64,000 nt of DNA from Acidobacteriota bacterium (GTDB taxonomy: Bacteria; Acidobacteriota; Thermoanaerobaculia; Gp7-AA8). The translations under genes were made by a program, and so were the position numbers. The stretch spans positions 62,001 through 126,000 of the forward strand of contig JAJXWV010000083.1 of the NCBI GenBank assembly GCA_021781455.1. The letters run 5' to 3'. The notes under the pieces are model-generated. The model was not told the origin of the DNA. It ran no database searches and worked only from the letters and a program-made list of their open reading frames with translations. Every line of letters begins with the position of its first letter. The first letter of the stretch is position 1. Positions 45,496 to 55,900 of the stretch are shown in pieces.

Positions 45496-47325
45496 CTATC
45501 GCTCTCTCGCCACCGGATACAGCCGCCACTGCGGATCGAAGTACGGCGTCCGCTCGTAGAAAAATCGCAGCCGGGCTTCGGGATTGGCGCGGAAGGCCTC
45601 GTCCGTGGCGAGCTTCTGCCGGAACTCCTCGGCCAGTTTCGGATCGGCCGCCAGCATCTGCGCGGCCATCGGCTCGACCGCGTAATCCTCGAAATACTCG
45701 GTGCGCTGCAAAATCTCAGGGAAGAACCCCCACTGCAGGAACGAATCGGCGGAGGACGGCTCGAGCAGCGCCGTCACCAGTTCGCCGAGCGGCTGATCCG
45801 TCGGGATCCGCCACGATCCGATCGGGTAGTGCTCGGTCCGGTGCTCCACGGTCGTTTTTGTCTGCAGCCGCACGTGTCCTTCAAATGCCTCGCTGTCGAG
45901 CTTCGGATCCTGCAGCCGGTACATGTCGACGTCGACGTCGCGCGGCTCCGTGATGCGCTCCATTCGTACGCCGTGCATTTCCAGGCGCGCGGCGATGTCG
46001 CTCCAGGCCACCGGAATCCAGTAGGCCTTTGCGCGCGGTACCGAGAGCGCGACCTCGCTGAGGCGAACGACGGGGATGCGCATGGTGACCGGCTTGCCGA
46101 GCCATTCGATCTGCTGCGTGCCGGAGATCGGTGAGAGGACGCTTTTCGACTCGATGCCGAGAAACTCCATCGTCTCCGCGCGTTCAGGTGCCGTCGCCTG
46201 CGGCGCGCGCCAGTCGAGCGGAATGGGATTGGTCCGGAGCGCCTCGTCGTCGGTGGTGGCGCGCTTGAGCCCCGTTCCCGATCGGGCCAGCGCCTCCATG
46301 GCCGCCTGCAGAAACACCAGCGTGCCGAGCACGCGCTGGTCGTACGGCTTGAGCGAGTGGTTCTCGACGAGCACCGTGGCGATGTGCCGGATGTCGCCGT
46401 AGCCGTTGGAGAACCGCGGTGGCGCGTTGGCGACGGCGATTCCTCGTGCGAGGTCGTTGTCCTGGACGGGAAAGACCAGCGGTCCCGGGATGTGCCCGTA
46501 GCCCCGGAGGTCGCTGTCCACGACCGGTCCGAACGAGCGGTCGAGCCACCGCGCGATCGACGGCGAATAGCCGTACCGGTTCCAGCCGTATGTGACGTCG
46601 TACTGGTAATCCGCCCCGTCCGTGACGTGAATGTCGACATAGAGGTCGGGCTTCCACAGATCGAGCACCGCGACCATGGCGCGCATTTCCGGTGTGTCCA
46701 GCTTCGTATAGTCCCGGTTGAGATTGAGATTCTGAGCGTTGGTCCGCCACCCGCTGACCTCGGGACCGCGCTGGTTGATGCGGCTGTAGCGCGAGGTTCG
46801 CTCGTGGCCGTCTACGTTGAGGATGGGCACGAAGAGGAGGTTGACGCGCTCGAGAAGGTCGCGCAGGCGGCCGTTCACCGTCAGGTCGCGCAGCAGCATC
46901 AGCCCGGCGTCCTTGCCGTCGATCTCGCCGGCATGGATTCCCGCCTGTACGAGAAGGATCGGCTTGCCGATCCGGCGCATCGTCTCGGGCGTGAAGACGT
47001 GATCGCGCGAGGCTACGACCATGAGGATGTCGCGTCCTTCTTCGCTCTTTCCGATCGACATCATGCGAAGGTCTGGCGTCGCGTTCACCAGCCTTCTCAG
47101 CCAGGCCACCGTCTCGTCGTACGAGGGCGTCGTCCGGAAGCCTGCTTTTTCGGCAGGCGTGATCCACGGATCGCTCGGCTTCGCCACCAGGGTTCGGCTC
47201 CTGCCGTTCCACGGGGCAAGCGGGGGAAGTGGTGCGGTCAATGGCTGCGTGTCCGCGGCGACGGCGGACACGGCGAGAGTCAGAAGCGCGGAGAGCGTCA
47301 GCAGGAGCCGTTTGCGCGCGGACAT
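45496..47325 (-). CDS. Secreted M14-family zinc carboxypeptidase
   Basis: A 609-residue protein with a signal peptide (LLLTLSALLTLAVSAVAA). The zinc ligands of the M14 family are visible as HAGE in VQAGIHAGEIDGKDA and His in VDIHVTDGADYQYD, with the catalytic Glu probably in TVLVENHSLKPYDQ. The C-terminal 230 residues are an additional beta-rich domain. It is expected to remove C-terminal residues from peptides, or to act on other amide bonds, in the periplasm or outside the cell. It faces the S9 peptidase gene tail-to-tail. Confidence 0.9.
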   Translation of the reverse strand: MSARKRLLLTLSALLTLAVSAVAADTQPLTAPLPPLAPWNGRSRTLVAKPSDPWITPAEKAGFRTTPSYDETVAWLRRLVNATPDLRMMSIGKSEEGRDILMVVASRDHVFTPETMRRIGKPILLVQAGIHAGEIDGKDAGLMLLRDLTVNGRLRDLLERVNLLFVPILNVDGHERTSRYSRINQRGPEVSGWRTNAQNLNLNRDYTKLDTPEMRAMVAVLDLWKPDLYVDIHVTDGADYQYDVTYGWNRYGYSPSIARWLDRSFGPVVDSDLRGYGHIPGPLVFPVQDNDLARGIAVANAPPRFSNGYGDIRHIATVLVENHSLKPYDQRVLGTLVFLQAAMEALARSGTGLKRATTDDEALRTNPIPLDWRAPQATAPERAETMEFLGIESKSVLSPISGTQQIEWLGKPVTMRIPVVRLSEVALSVPRAKAYWIPVAWSDIAARLEMHGVRMERITEPRDVDVDMYRLQDPKLDSEAFEGHVRLQTKTTVEHRTEHYPIGSWRIPTDQPLGELVTALLEPSSADSFLQWGFFPEILQRTEYFEDYAVEPMAAQMLAADPKLAEEFRQKLATDEAFRANPEARLRFFYERTPYFDPQWRLYPVARER

Positions 47326-47505
47326 CCTCTGATTCTATGGGATGGATGAGTCAGGCAGGACCCGGCTCGGCCGTCAGGCCCGGTCCCGACGGCCCAGAAG
47401 AGATGGGAAGTGAAGGGACCTTCCACCGGTTTGCAACTTTCGGCTCGCGCAATCGTTCAATGCCATCGGAGCCGTTCCTTCACTCTCGCTGATCGGAGTT
47501 TACGT

Positions 47506-48849
47506 ATGAGCGAATACCCTCGCTCGAAGAGCCCCAGGTCGAAAAAGAAGCTGCTGCTGTTCATTGGCGCGCCGCTGCTGATCATTCTTTCCGTCGGCGC
47601 CGTGGTGGTCTCTCGCAATCGCGAGAAGCCGATCATGATCACGACGGACAAGGCCTTCCGGGCGAATATCACCCAGCTGGTCACCGCGACCGGAAAGATC
47701 CAGCCGGAGGTCGAGGTCAAGATCGCTCCTGAAGTCTCGGGCGAGATTATCGAGATTCCGGTGAAGGAAGGGCAGGTCGTGCGCAAGGGTGACCTGCTGA
47801 TGAAGATCAAGCCGGACAGCTACCTGGCCCAGGTGGAACAGCAGACGGCGGCTCTCAATGGCGCCAAGGCGGCCAGCGTGCAGCACCGCGCCGAGGTCGA
47901 CAAGGCTTCGCAGGACTATGACCGCGCCAAGCGGCTATTCAAAGACAGCCTGATTCCGGAATCCGACCGCAAGACTGCGCAGACGAACTACGAGATGGCG
48001 AAGGCGGCGCTGGAGTCGTCGCTCTTCGAGATTCAGCGCGCCCAGGGAGCGCTGAGCCAGATTGAAGACGCGCTCTCGAAGACGACCATCTACTCGCCCG
48101 CGGACGGCACGATCAGCACGCTGCCGGCGCGCGTCGGCGAGCGGGTCGTCGGCACGAGCCAGTTCGCCGGGACCGAAGTCATGCGCGTGGCCAACCTCGA
48201 CGACATGGAAGCCCAGGTCGACGTCAACGAAAACGACGTGGTGAACGTGAAGGTCGGCGACACCGCGCGGATTACAGTCGACGCCTATCCGGACAAGGTC
48301 CTCAGGGGAGTCGTCCGTGAGATTGCCAGCACGGCCACCACGAACAACGCGGGCACGCAGGAACAGGTCACGAATTTCCAGGTCAAGATCAGCATTCCCC
48401 ACCCCACCGTGCGGCTGAGGCCGGGCATGAGCGCGACCGCGGACATCGAGACCGCGACGGTCAGCAACGTGGTCGCCGTCCCCATCCAGAGCGTCACGGT
48501 GCGGACGATCGGCAGCACTCTCTCGCCTGAGGAGCGCGACAAGCAATCGGCCAAGCAGAAGGCGGATGACGCAGCCCCCGACAACCGCGCCGACGTGACC
48601 GTCAGCCAGGCCCAGCAGAAGGCGAAGGAGCGCGCCGAGCGTGAGAAGCTCCAGCGCGTCGTCTTCATCAAGAACGGCGACAAGGTCCGCCAGCAGAAGG
48701 TCGAGACCGGAATCGCCGACAACACCTATATCGAGATCAAGAAGGGCCTCAAACCGGGCGACGTAGTCGTTTCCGGCAGCTACACCGCCATCAGCCGCAA
48801 GCTCAAGGACGGTGCGCGCGTGGCCATCGAGAAGCAGGGCAAAGGCTAG
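47506..48849 (+). CDS. Periplasmic adaptor of an ABC or RND efflux system (MacA-like)
   Basis: A 447-residue membrane-fusion protein. An N-terminal helix (LLLFIGAPLLIILSVGAVVV) precedes the barrel-sandwich (lipoyl-like) halves, KIAPEVSGEIIEIPVKEGQV and TTIYSPADGTISTLP. A coiled-coil hairpin of about 90 residues lies between them, and a beta-barrel and membrane-proximal domain follow. An unusual Lys/Glu-rich insert sits near residues 340-390 (EERDKQSAKQKADDA). Because two MacB-type permeases follow, this is most likely the MacA-type adaptor. ATG 47506 is preferred over the extended track start. Confidence 0.9.
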   Translation: MSEYPRSKSPRSKKKLLLFIGAPLLIILSVGAVVVSRNREKPIMITTDKAFRANITQLVTATGKIQPEVEVKIAPEVSGEIIEIPVKEGQVVRKGDLLMKIKPDSYLAQVEQQTAALNGAKAASVQHRAEVDKASQDYDRAKRLFKDSLIPESDRKTAQTNYEMAKAALESSLFEIQRAQGALSQIEDALSKTTIYSPADGTISTLPARVGERVVGTSQFAGTEVMRVANLDDMEAQVDVNENDVVNVKVGDTARITVDAYPDKVLRGVVREIASTATTNNAGTQEQVTNFQVKISIPHPTVRLRPGMSATADIETATVSNVVAVPIQSVTVRTIGSTLSPEERDKQSAKQKADDAAPDNRADVTVSQAQQKAKERAEREKLQRVVFIKNGDKVRQQKVETGIADNTYIEIKKGLKPGDVVVSGSYTAISRKLKDGARVAIEKQGKG

Positions 48850-48855
48850 AAGAGA

Positions 48856-48947
48856 GTGCTGAGTGCTGAGTGCTGAGTACTGAGTAAAACCGCGTGAAAG
48901 CCACTCAGTACTCAGCACTCAGTACTCAGCACTCAGTACTCAGCACT
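48856..48947. repeat. Heptamer tandem hairpin, ACTCAGN family, inside an efflux operon
   Basis: GTGCTGA x3 plus GTACTGA (48856-48883) face six ACTCAGT/ACTCAGC units (48903-48944). It begins 7 bp after the adaptor stop and ends 15 bp before the TTG start of the next gene. Confidence 0.92.
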
Positions 48948-48961
48948 GGGGAAACGCATCC

Positions 48962-50239
48962 TTGAGACACAACAAGTTCATCGAGCTCGTCACCGATCTC
49001 GAAATCGAGATCACGGAGGGATTCCGGATCGCGTTGCTGCAGATTCGCGCGCACAAGATGCGCTCGATCCTGACGGCTCTCGGCGTCATCATCGGCATCA
49101 TCGCCGTCACGCTGATGGGATCGGCGATCTCGGGAATCGAGACCGGGTTCGAGCGCAGCCTCGCGGTCATTGGCGACGACATCCTCTACGTCGAGAAATG
49201 GCCGTGGCACCACGTCGACGACTGGTGGAACTACCGGAACCGCCGCAGGATGGAAACCGCGTATGCCGACCAGCTCAACCGGATCATCCAGGCGACGCCG
49301 AACTCGCAGCTCATCATCGCCGTACCGACGCTCAACACCGTCCGTTCGGTGAAGTTCGGCACGCAGGAAGTGAAGGGCGTGTACACACAGGGAACGACCC
49401 AGGACTTCGTCGTGACCTCGACGACGGCATTCCACGAGGGCCGCTTCATGACGGACGCGGAAGCGCGGGCAGGGCGCAACGTAGTCATCCTCGGCTACGA
49501 CGTCGCCGAAGCACTTTTCCCGACCGGGTCGGCACTCGACAAGACGGTGATGATCGACAGCAACCCCTTCCGCGTCGTCGGCGTCTACGCGAAACAGGGA
49601 ACGTTCCTCGGCCTGTTCAGCTTCGACACCTGGGCGGTCGTGCCGCTGGCCGCATTCCAGAAGACATTCAGCCGGCATATCGATGCGTCGATCCGCGTGA
49701 AGATCAAGGACAAGAACCGCACCCAGGACGCGATCTCCGAGCTCACCGGTGCGATGCGCCGCGTGCGTGGTCTCCAGCCCGAACAGAAGGACGACTTTTC
49801 CATCAACGAGCAGGAGGCGCTTCGCAGCACCATCGGGCCGATCAAGTCGGGAATCGCCATCGCCGGTCTCTTCGTCACGGGCCTGGCCCTGTTCGTCGGC
49901 GCCATCGGCATCATGAACATCACCTACGTCAGCGTGAAGGAGCGCACGCGCGAGATCGGCACTCGGAAGGCCGTGGGTGCGAAACGGCGCACGATCCTGC
50001 TGCAGTTCCTCATCGAGGCGGTTTCGATCTGCCTGATCGGTGGCGCGGTGGGACTGCTGTTGTCGTGGGGGATGTGCGCAGCGGTGGCCGCGGCGTTCCC
50101 GTCGTTTCCCATGCAGTTCTCACTGGGTCTCGTTGGCATCGGTCTGATCGTATCGACGCTGACCGGGATCTTCTCGGGCTTTGCGCCGGCGGTTTCGGCG
50201 TCGAGGCTCGATCCCATCGAGGCGCTGCGATATGAGTGA
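48962..50239 (+). CDS. MacB/FtsX-type ABC transporter permease, first of two
   Basis: A 425-residue permease with four helices. Helix 1 (SILTALGVIIGIIAVTLMG) is followed by a large periplasmic MacB-core domain (residues about 65-290), and the C-terminal FtsX domain holds helices 2-4, including GIMNITYVSVKERTREIGTR. It lacks any ATPase domain, unlike full MacB. The start is TTG 48962, directly after a repeat hairpin. Its stop is the first base group of the next repeat. With the adaptor and the second permease it forms a MacAB-like half-operon for export or lipoprotein traffic. Confidence 0.88.
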   Translation: MRHNKFIELVTDLEIEITEGFRIALLQIRAHKMRSILTALGVIIGIIAVTLMGSAISGIETGFERSLAVIGDDILYVEKWPWHHVDDWWNYRNRRRMETAYADQLNRIIQATPNSQLIIAVPTLNTVRSVKFGTQEVKGVYTQGTTQDFVVTSTTAFHEGRFMTDAEARAGRNVVILGYDVAEALFPTGSALDKTVMIDSNPFRVVGVYAKQGTFLGLFSFDTWAVVPLAAFQKTFSRHIDASIRVKIKDKNRTQDAISELTGAMRRVRGLQPEQKDDFSINEQEALRSTIGPIKSGIAIAGLFVTGLALFVGAIGIMNITYVSVKERTREIGTRKAVGAKRRTILLQFLIEAVSICLIGGAVGLLLSWGMCAAVAAAFPSFPMQFSLGLVGIGLIVSTLTGIFSGFAPAVSASRLDPIEALRYE

Positions 50240-50333
50240 TGGGACGAATGGGACAGATGGGACGAATGGGACCAATGGGACAGCTCCGGTAGTGTTGTCC
50301 CATCGGTCCCATTCGTCCCATCAGTCCCATCGG
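50239..50333. repeat. Nonamer tandem hairpin between two permease genes (ATGGGACGA / TCCCATCGG)
   Basis: Five 9-bp units (ATGGGACGA, ATGGGACAG, ATGGGACGA, ATGGGACCA, ATGGGACAG) start at the last base of the permease stop and face four units (TCCCATCGG, TCCCATTCG, TCCCATCAG, TCCCATCGG). It is the only 9-bp-unit array seen. Confidence 0.92.
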
Positions 50334-50356
50334 AACTCCCACGACGAGAGCACACG

Positions 50357-51586
50357 ATGAACCTGAGTGAAGTTTTCCGCATGGCCGCGCGCGCGCTGCA
50401 CACGAACCGGCTTCGTTCGATCCTGACGATGCTGGGCATCGCCATCGGCGTGTTCTCGGTCATCGGAGTCATGACCGCGCTCAGCGTGATCCAGAGCTCG
50501 ATCGAATCCGGCCTGAGCTTCCTTGGCAGCAACCTCTTCCAGTTTGCGAAGTATCCTGTGATCCAGACCGGCGGCCGCGACGACGACAAGTACGAGAACC
50601 GGAAGGACATCTCGTTCGCGCAGGCGATGGCGTTCAAACGGCTGATGGAGCAGGACGCCCCGGTGATCTGCCTGAAGGTGTTCAGCTACGGCAAGCCCGT
50701 GAGCTACGACCGGAAGAAGTTCCAGGGGTACGAGATCGTCGGCACGAACGAGCACTTCCTGACGGCGAACGCGTATTCGCTGGCCTACGGGCGGAACATC
50801 ACGGCCGAGGACGTCGATCTCGGGCGCTCGGTCGCCGTCGTCGGGGCGGATATCGAGAAGAAGCTTTTCCCGAACCTGTCACCGATCGGCAAGACGATCA
50901 AGATGAACGACAAGCCGTACCAGATCGTTGGCGTGATGGAGTCGAAGGGGAGCGCGTTCGGCAGTACTCAGGACAACCTCGTGACCGTCCCGATCACGAA
51001 ATTCTTCTCCGATTTCGGGGCGGCGCATCGGTCGGTCAACATCGCCGTGCAGGCCCCTTCACAGCAACTCTACAACCAGACGCTCGACAAGGCCATTGGC
51101 GCAATGCGCCTCGCCCGCGGGCTGAGCGTGGCACAGGACAACGATTTCGAGGTCTACTCCAATGACACGCTGCTGACCGCGTTCGCTCAGATCGCCGGCA
51201 CGATCCGCATCGGCGCCTTCGTCATCAGCGCCATCGCTCTCCTCGCTGCGGGCATCGGCATCATGAACATCATGCTGGTCAGCGTCACGGAACGGACGCG
51301 CGAGATCGGCGTGCGCAAGGCCATCGGAGCGCGAAAGCGCGACATCATCCGGCAGTTCCTCATCGAAGCGATCCTGCTGTCGGAGATCGGCGGGCTGTTC
51401 GGCATCCTCACCGGCGTGATCGGCGGCAATGGCATAGCCCTCTGGTTCGGCATTTCCATGATCTTCCCGTGGGGATGGGCGATCACCGGCCTGACGGTTT
51501 GCTCGATGATCGGAATCGGCTTCGGCTGGTACCCGGCCTTCAAGGCAGCCCAACTCCATCCCATCGACGCGTTGCGCTTCGAGTGA
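50357..51586 (+). CDS. MacB/FtsX-type ABC transporter permease, second of two
   Basis: A 409-residue permease of the same type as the upstream gene (similar helix 1 [20 protein letters not shown] and FtsX core [20 protein letters not shown]). The periplasmic core domain is divergent from its neighbour, suggesting a heterodimer rather than a recent duplication. No ATPase motifs are present and no ATPase gene is adjacent. ATG 50357 follows a repeat hairpin by 23 bp. It would dimerise with the first permease, with the nucleotide-binding subunit encoded elsewhere. Confidence 0.88.
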   Translation: MNLSEVFRMAARALHTNRLRSILTMLGIAIGVFSVIGVMTALSVIQSSIESGLSFLGSNLFQFAKYPVIQTGGRDDDKYENRKDISFAQAMAFKRLMEQDAPVICLKVFSYGKPVSYDRKKFQGYEIVGTNEHFLTANAYSLAYGRNITAEDVDLGRSVAVVGADIEKKLFPNLSPIGKTIKMNDKPYQIVGVMESKGSAFGSTQDNLVTVPITKFFSDFGAAHRSVNIAVQAPSQQLYNQTLDKAIGAMRLARGLSVAQDNDFEVYSNDTLLTAFAQIAGTIRIGAFVISAIALLAAGIGIMNIMLVSVTERTREIGVRKAIGARKRDIIRQFLIEAILLSEIGGLFGILTGVIGGNGIALWFGISMIFPWGWAITGLTVCSMIGIGFGWYPAFKAAQLHPIDALRFE

Positions 51587-51684
51587 GCGGACAGCGTCAG
51601 GCCTGAGGGCCTCGATCGGGCGTGGACGGCGAGCGGATGAGGCGCCTGACCACCGCGGCCGCCGCCGCAATTGTCGGCGATCTG

Positions 51685-51734
51685 GAGCGCAGAGCCTGCT
51701 TGCCGCTTGCTGCCCTCTGCCCTCTGCGCTCTTC
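51685..51734. repeat. Heptamer tandem array (CTGCCCT) with inverted partner
   Basis: CTGCCCT, CTGCCCT, CTGCGCT (51710-51730) with the inverted partner GAGCGCAGAG at 51685-51694. It lies just downstream of the minus-strand SDR remnant. Confidence 0.75.
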
Positions 51735-51737
51735 GTC

Positions 51738-52064
51738 TCAGCGGTTCATGAACGGGAACGCCGCGTCCCGCCTGGCCATCAGGTTGGCAGCCTCTCCGAT
51801 GGCGATCTCGGGCGCGTCCTTCTCCAGGCCCTCCACGATCTGCATGGCCGCCGTCTCGGCCGACATGGCGCTGGCGTTGACCTGTGGCGGCCGGTGCACG
51901 GCTCCGAGCTCGCTGGCCACGATCGGCGGAATGACCTCGAACACTCGGACCGACGTTGCGCGCAGCTGGTGGCGCATCGACATCGTCAGCGAGTGCATCG
52001 CCGCCTTCGTCGCGCAGTAGACCGGCATGTGCGCCAGGGGAGCGAATCCGAGACCATTAGACCG
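51738..52064 (-). pseudogene. Truncated short-chain dehydrogenase (SDR) remnant, DltE-like
   Basis: The minus strand encodes the C-terminal half of a classical SDR: the active-site Tyr-Lys in VYCATKAAMHSLTMSMRHQL, then VFEVIPPIVASEL. Homology-like sequence continues in frame upstream of the annotated Met (SNGLGFAPLAHM) to about 52064 and then stops. The whole Rossmann NAD-binding half and the catalytic Ser region are absent, and another gene begins 135 bp further on. At about 100 residues it cannot be a working SDR, so it is best read as a deletion remnant. The track ORF starting at 52028 begins at an internal Met. Confidence 0.78.
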
Positions 52065-52198
52065 ATCCGGACGTACTGAGGTTCCGTCGGCTCCCGTTCC
52101 GTATCCAGATGGATACCCTCGGCGGCGCCGAGCGATATCATCCGCGGTCTACCGAACTTCGTCCCCGACGTCCCCAAAGAAATTAAAGGAGATAGGGA

Positions 52199-52975
52199 AT
52201 GCGTAGAGCCACGTTGCTGCTGGCAGGGCTCGCTGTTCTGCTCGCCCTCCCACTGTCCGCCCAGACCGTCGACGAGATCGTCGCCAGGTACATCAAGACG
52301 ATCGGCGGCATGGACAAGATCGACGCCGTCAAGACGCTCCGCCGTACCGGCAGGTTCACCGGCGGAGGCGGCTTTCAGGCCACCGTTGTGTTCGAGAGCA
52401 AGCGGCCCGACAAGGTCCGCCAGGACTTCATCCTTCAGGGGATGGACGGAGTGACCGCATACGATGGCCACGCCGGCTGGAAAATCGAGCCGTGGGAAGG
52501 GAAGAAGGATGCCGAGTCCCTCGGAGAGGAGGAGTTCAAATCCATCGTCGAGGACTCCGACTTCGACGGCCCCCTCGTCAACTGGAAGACCAAGGGAAAC
52601 AAGGTCGAGTACGACGGCATGGAACCGGTCGAGGGAACTGACGCGTACAAGCTGAAGGTCACCGTGCCGAACGGCGACGTCTTCGACTACTACCTCGACA
52701 CCGATTACTACGTGCCGATCAAGATCCACACGACGCGCTTCGTGCGCGGCGAGCAGCGCGAGTACGAGACCTCTCTTGGCGACTACAAGGAAGTCAACGG
52801 CTGGTATCTCCCGTTCGCGAGCGAGACAGGAATGAAGGGGAGCAGCCAGACCTCGAAAATCAACTGGGAGAAGATCGAAGCGAACGTCGAGATCCCCGAC
52901 TCCCGCTTCACACGGCCGCCCGAGCCGGGCGCCGTCCCCGCGGCGCAGCCCGGTCCTGCAGCGGAGGTGAGGTGA
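52199..52975 (+). CDS. Periplasmic LolA-like lipoprotein-sorting-fold protein
   Basis: A 258-residue protein with signal peptide MRRATLLLAGLAVLLALPLS cleaved near AQT. The body has an antiparallel beta-rich pattern (FTGGGGFQATVVFESKRPDK, YYLDTDYYVPIKIHTTRF, GWYLPFASETGM) typical of LolA/LolB-fold proteins annotated as outer-membrane lipoprotein-sorting. The C-terminal tail is Pro/Ala-rich. A strong AAAGGAGA site precedes ATG 52199. Its stop overlaps the start of the BNR protein, so the two are translationally coupled and may act on the same secreted target. The exact function is unknown. Confidence 0.75.
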   Translation: MRRATLLLAGLAVLLALPLSAQTVDEIVARYIKTIGGMDKIDAVKTLRRTGRFTGGGGFQATVVFESKRPDKVRQDFILQGMDGVTAYDGHAGWKIEPWEGKKDAESLGEEEFKSIVEDSDFDGPLVNWKTKGNKVEYDGMEPVEGTDAYKLKVTVPNGDVFDYYLDTDYYVPIKIHTTRFVRGEQREYETSLGDYKEVNGWYLPFASETGMKGSSQTSKINWEKIEANVEIPDSRFTRPPEPGAVPAAQPGPAAEVR

Positions 52976-55900
52976 TGAGAATGCGAACACTCGAGCTTTC
53001 GATCATTGCCGCGGCACTCGTCGCCGCGGCCGGTTTCGCCCAGCCCCAGCCCGCCGCGCCGAACGCTCCCGTGAAGGTCGATTCCGATACGATCTCCGGC
53101 CTCGGCGCGCGCAACATCGGATCGGCCACCATGAGCGGCCGCATCGCTGCGATCGACGCGGTTCACGAAGGCGACCGCCTTACCGTCTACATCGGGTCGG
53201 CCAGCGGCGGAGTGTGGAAGTCGACGAACGGCGGCACCACGTACAAGCCGGTCTTCGACAAGGAACCGGTGCAGTCGATCGGCGCAGTGGCCGTCGACCC
53301 GAGCAACCACAAGATCGTCTGGGTCGGCACGGGCGAGTCGTGGACCCGCAACAGCGTCTCGATCGGTGACGGGATCTACAAGTCGACCGACGGCGGCGAA
53401 ACCTGGACGAACATGGGACTCAGGAACTCGGAACGGATCGCGAAGGTCATCGTCGACCCCAGCGATTCGAACACCGTCTACGCCTGCGTTCCGGGAAAAC
53501 TCTGGAGCGACAGCGACGATCGCGGCCTGTACAAGACCAGCGACGGCGGAAAGACGTGGTCGAAGATCCTGAAGGGGAGCAACCTCTCGACCGGCTGCTC
53601 GATGATCTCGCTCGACCGGCAGAACCCGAAGACGATCTACGCCGGCCTGTGGGACTTCCGCCGCAAGGGATGGACGTTCCGCTCGGGCGGCGAAGGGCCG
53701 GATTCACCGAGCGGCAGCGGGCTCTTCAGGAGCACCGACGGCGGTGCCACATGGACGGATCTCAACGACAAGAGCGCGCCGGGCCTGCCGACGAAGCCGT
53801 GGGGCCGCATCGCGGTCACCTCCGCACCGTCGAAGCCGAACGTGGTGTACGCGCTCATCGAGGCAGAGCCGCCGAAAAACGGCCTCTACCGCTCTGATGA
53901 CGGCGGCAGGACGTGGCAGCTGCGCGACCGCAGCCAGAAGATGATCTGGCGCCCGTTCTACTTCGCGAACCTCATCGTCGACCCGAAGAACGAGAACAAG
54001 GTCTACAAGCCCGACCTCGGCCTCATCGCCAGCAACGACGGCGGCAACAGCTTCAGCGACATCACCGGCGGCGCGCACGGCGACTTCCACGATGTCTGGG
54101 TCGATCCAAACAACACCGATCACCTCATCGCCGGTGACGATGGAGGGGTGTGGTACTCGTACGACGCCGGAAACCGCTGGTGGAAGGCGGAAAACCTGCC
54201 CGTCTCGCAGTTCTACCACGTGAGCGTCGACATGGACCGGCCTTACCACGTCTATGGCGGACTGCAGGACAACAGCTGCTGGGTCGGCGACTCCGCTTAT
54301 CCAGGCGGTATCACGAATGCCCAATGGGAGAACATGTACGGCGGCGACGGCTTCTGGATGTTCGTCGATCCCTCCGATCCCGACTACATCTACGCCGAAT
54401 CCCAGGGCGGCGAGATCGGCCGCGTCAACCGCAAGACTCACGAGACCCGCAGCCTCAAGCCTCTTCCGCGGTACGGCGAAAAACGGCTTCGCTTCAACTG
54501 GAACACGCCGATCTTCGTGAGCCCCACCGGAACCGTCTACATCGGCGCGCAATACCTCTACCGCTCCAACGACCACGGGCAGACGTGGGACCGCATCTCG
54601 CCCGACCTGACCACGAACGACCCGGCCAAGCAGCAGCAGGAGCTCTCCGGTGGTGTCACGGTCGACAACTCCTATGCCGAGATGCACACCACGATCTTCG
54701 CCATCGCAGAGTCGCCGAAGAACGCGAACGTGATCTGGGTCGGAACCGACGACGGGAACGTGCAGATCACGCGCGACGGCGGCAAGACCTGGACCAACGT
54801 CGTCGCCAACATCCCCGGCCTGCCGAAGAACGCCTGGGTCACGACCATCGACCCCAGCGCCTTCGACGAGGGAACCGCGTACGCCACGTTCGACATGCAC
54901 ACGTTCGGCGACATGCGGCCGTACGCGTACCGCACGGCGGATTACGGCAGGACGTGGACTCCCGTGGTCTCGCCCGACGGTCCGGTGCGCGGCTTCGCGC
55001 ACGTGATCAAGCAGGACCTCGTGAATCCCGACCTCCTCTTCCTCGGCACCGAGTTCGGGCTGTGGGTGTCGCTCGACGGCGGGAAGCAATGGGCGCAGTA
55101 CAAGGGCGGGAACATGCCGGACGTGGCCGTGGACGACCTGGTCATCCACCCGCGCGACAACGACCTCGTGGTGGCGACTCACGGCCGCGGCATCTGGATC
55201 ATCGACGACATCACGCCGCTGCGCGCACTGACGCCTGAGGTTCTGGCGAAGGACGCCGCGTTCCTCGTCACGCAGCCGGCGGTGCAGCGCATCCAGGCGT
55301 TCGGCGGATGGTCGAACGGCGACGCCACCTACGTCGGGCCGAATCCGCATGACGGCGCCGTCATCACGTATTACCAGCGGCGGCGGCACATCTTCGGAGA
55401 CCTGAATATCGAAGTGCTCGACTCGAACGGGAAGAGGGTCGGCACCGTACCGGCGAGCGTGCGCCTCGGACTGAACCGCACCACCTGGTCGATGCGCGTG
55501 AAGCCACCGCAGGTTCCTCCCGGCGCGAGCGCCCTGTACGGGGCCACGATGGGCCCGCGCGTCGTTCCGGGCACCTACACCGTGAAGATGACGAAGAACA
55601 AGGAGGTCTACACGACGCCGCTGACCGTCGTCATCGATCCGCGCGCGAGCTACACGCTCGCCGACCGCCAGGCGAACTTCGATCTCTCGATGCGCGTCTA
55701 CAGCCTCCTCGGCGACATGAAGTACGCCACCGACCGGATCAACGGCGTGCGCGTTGCTCTCGACCAGCGCGCGGCGAAGCTGCCGGCCGGAGATGCGCTC
55801 ACCAGGAGGCTGCGGACCGCCTCCAATCAGGTCGACGAGCTTCGCAAGAAGATCGTGGCCACGAAGGAAGGCGGCATGATCACCGGTGAAGAGCGCCTCC

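Noticed and set aside
51622-52020. 132-residue plus-strand ORF
   Set aside because: It is antisense to the SDR remnant, which shows recognisable SDR motifs.
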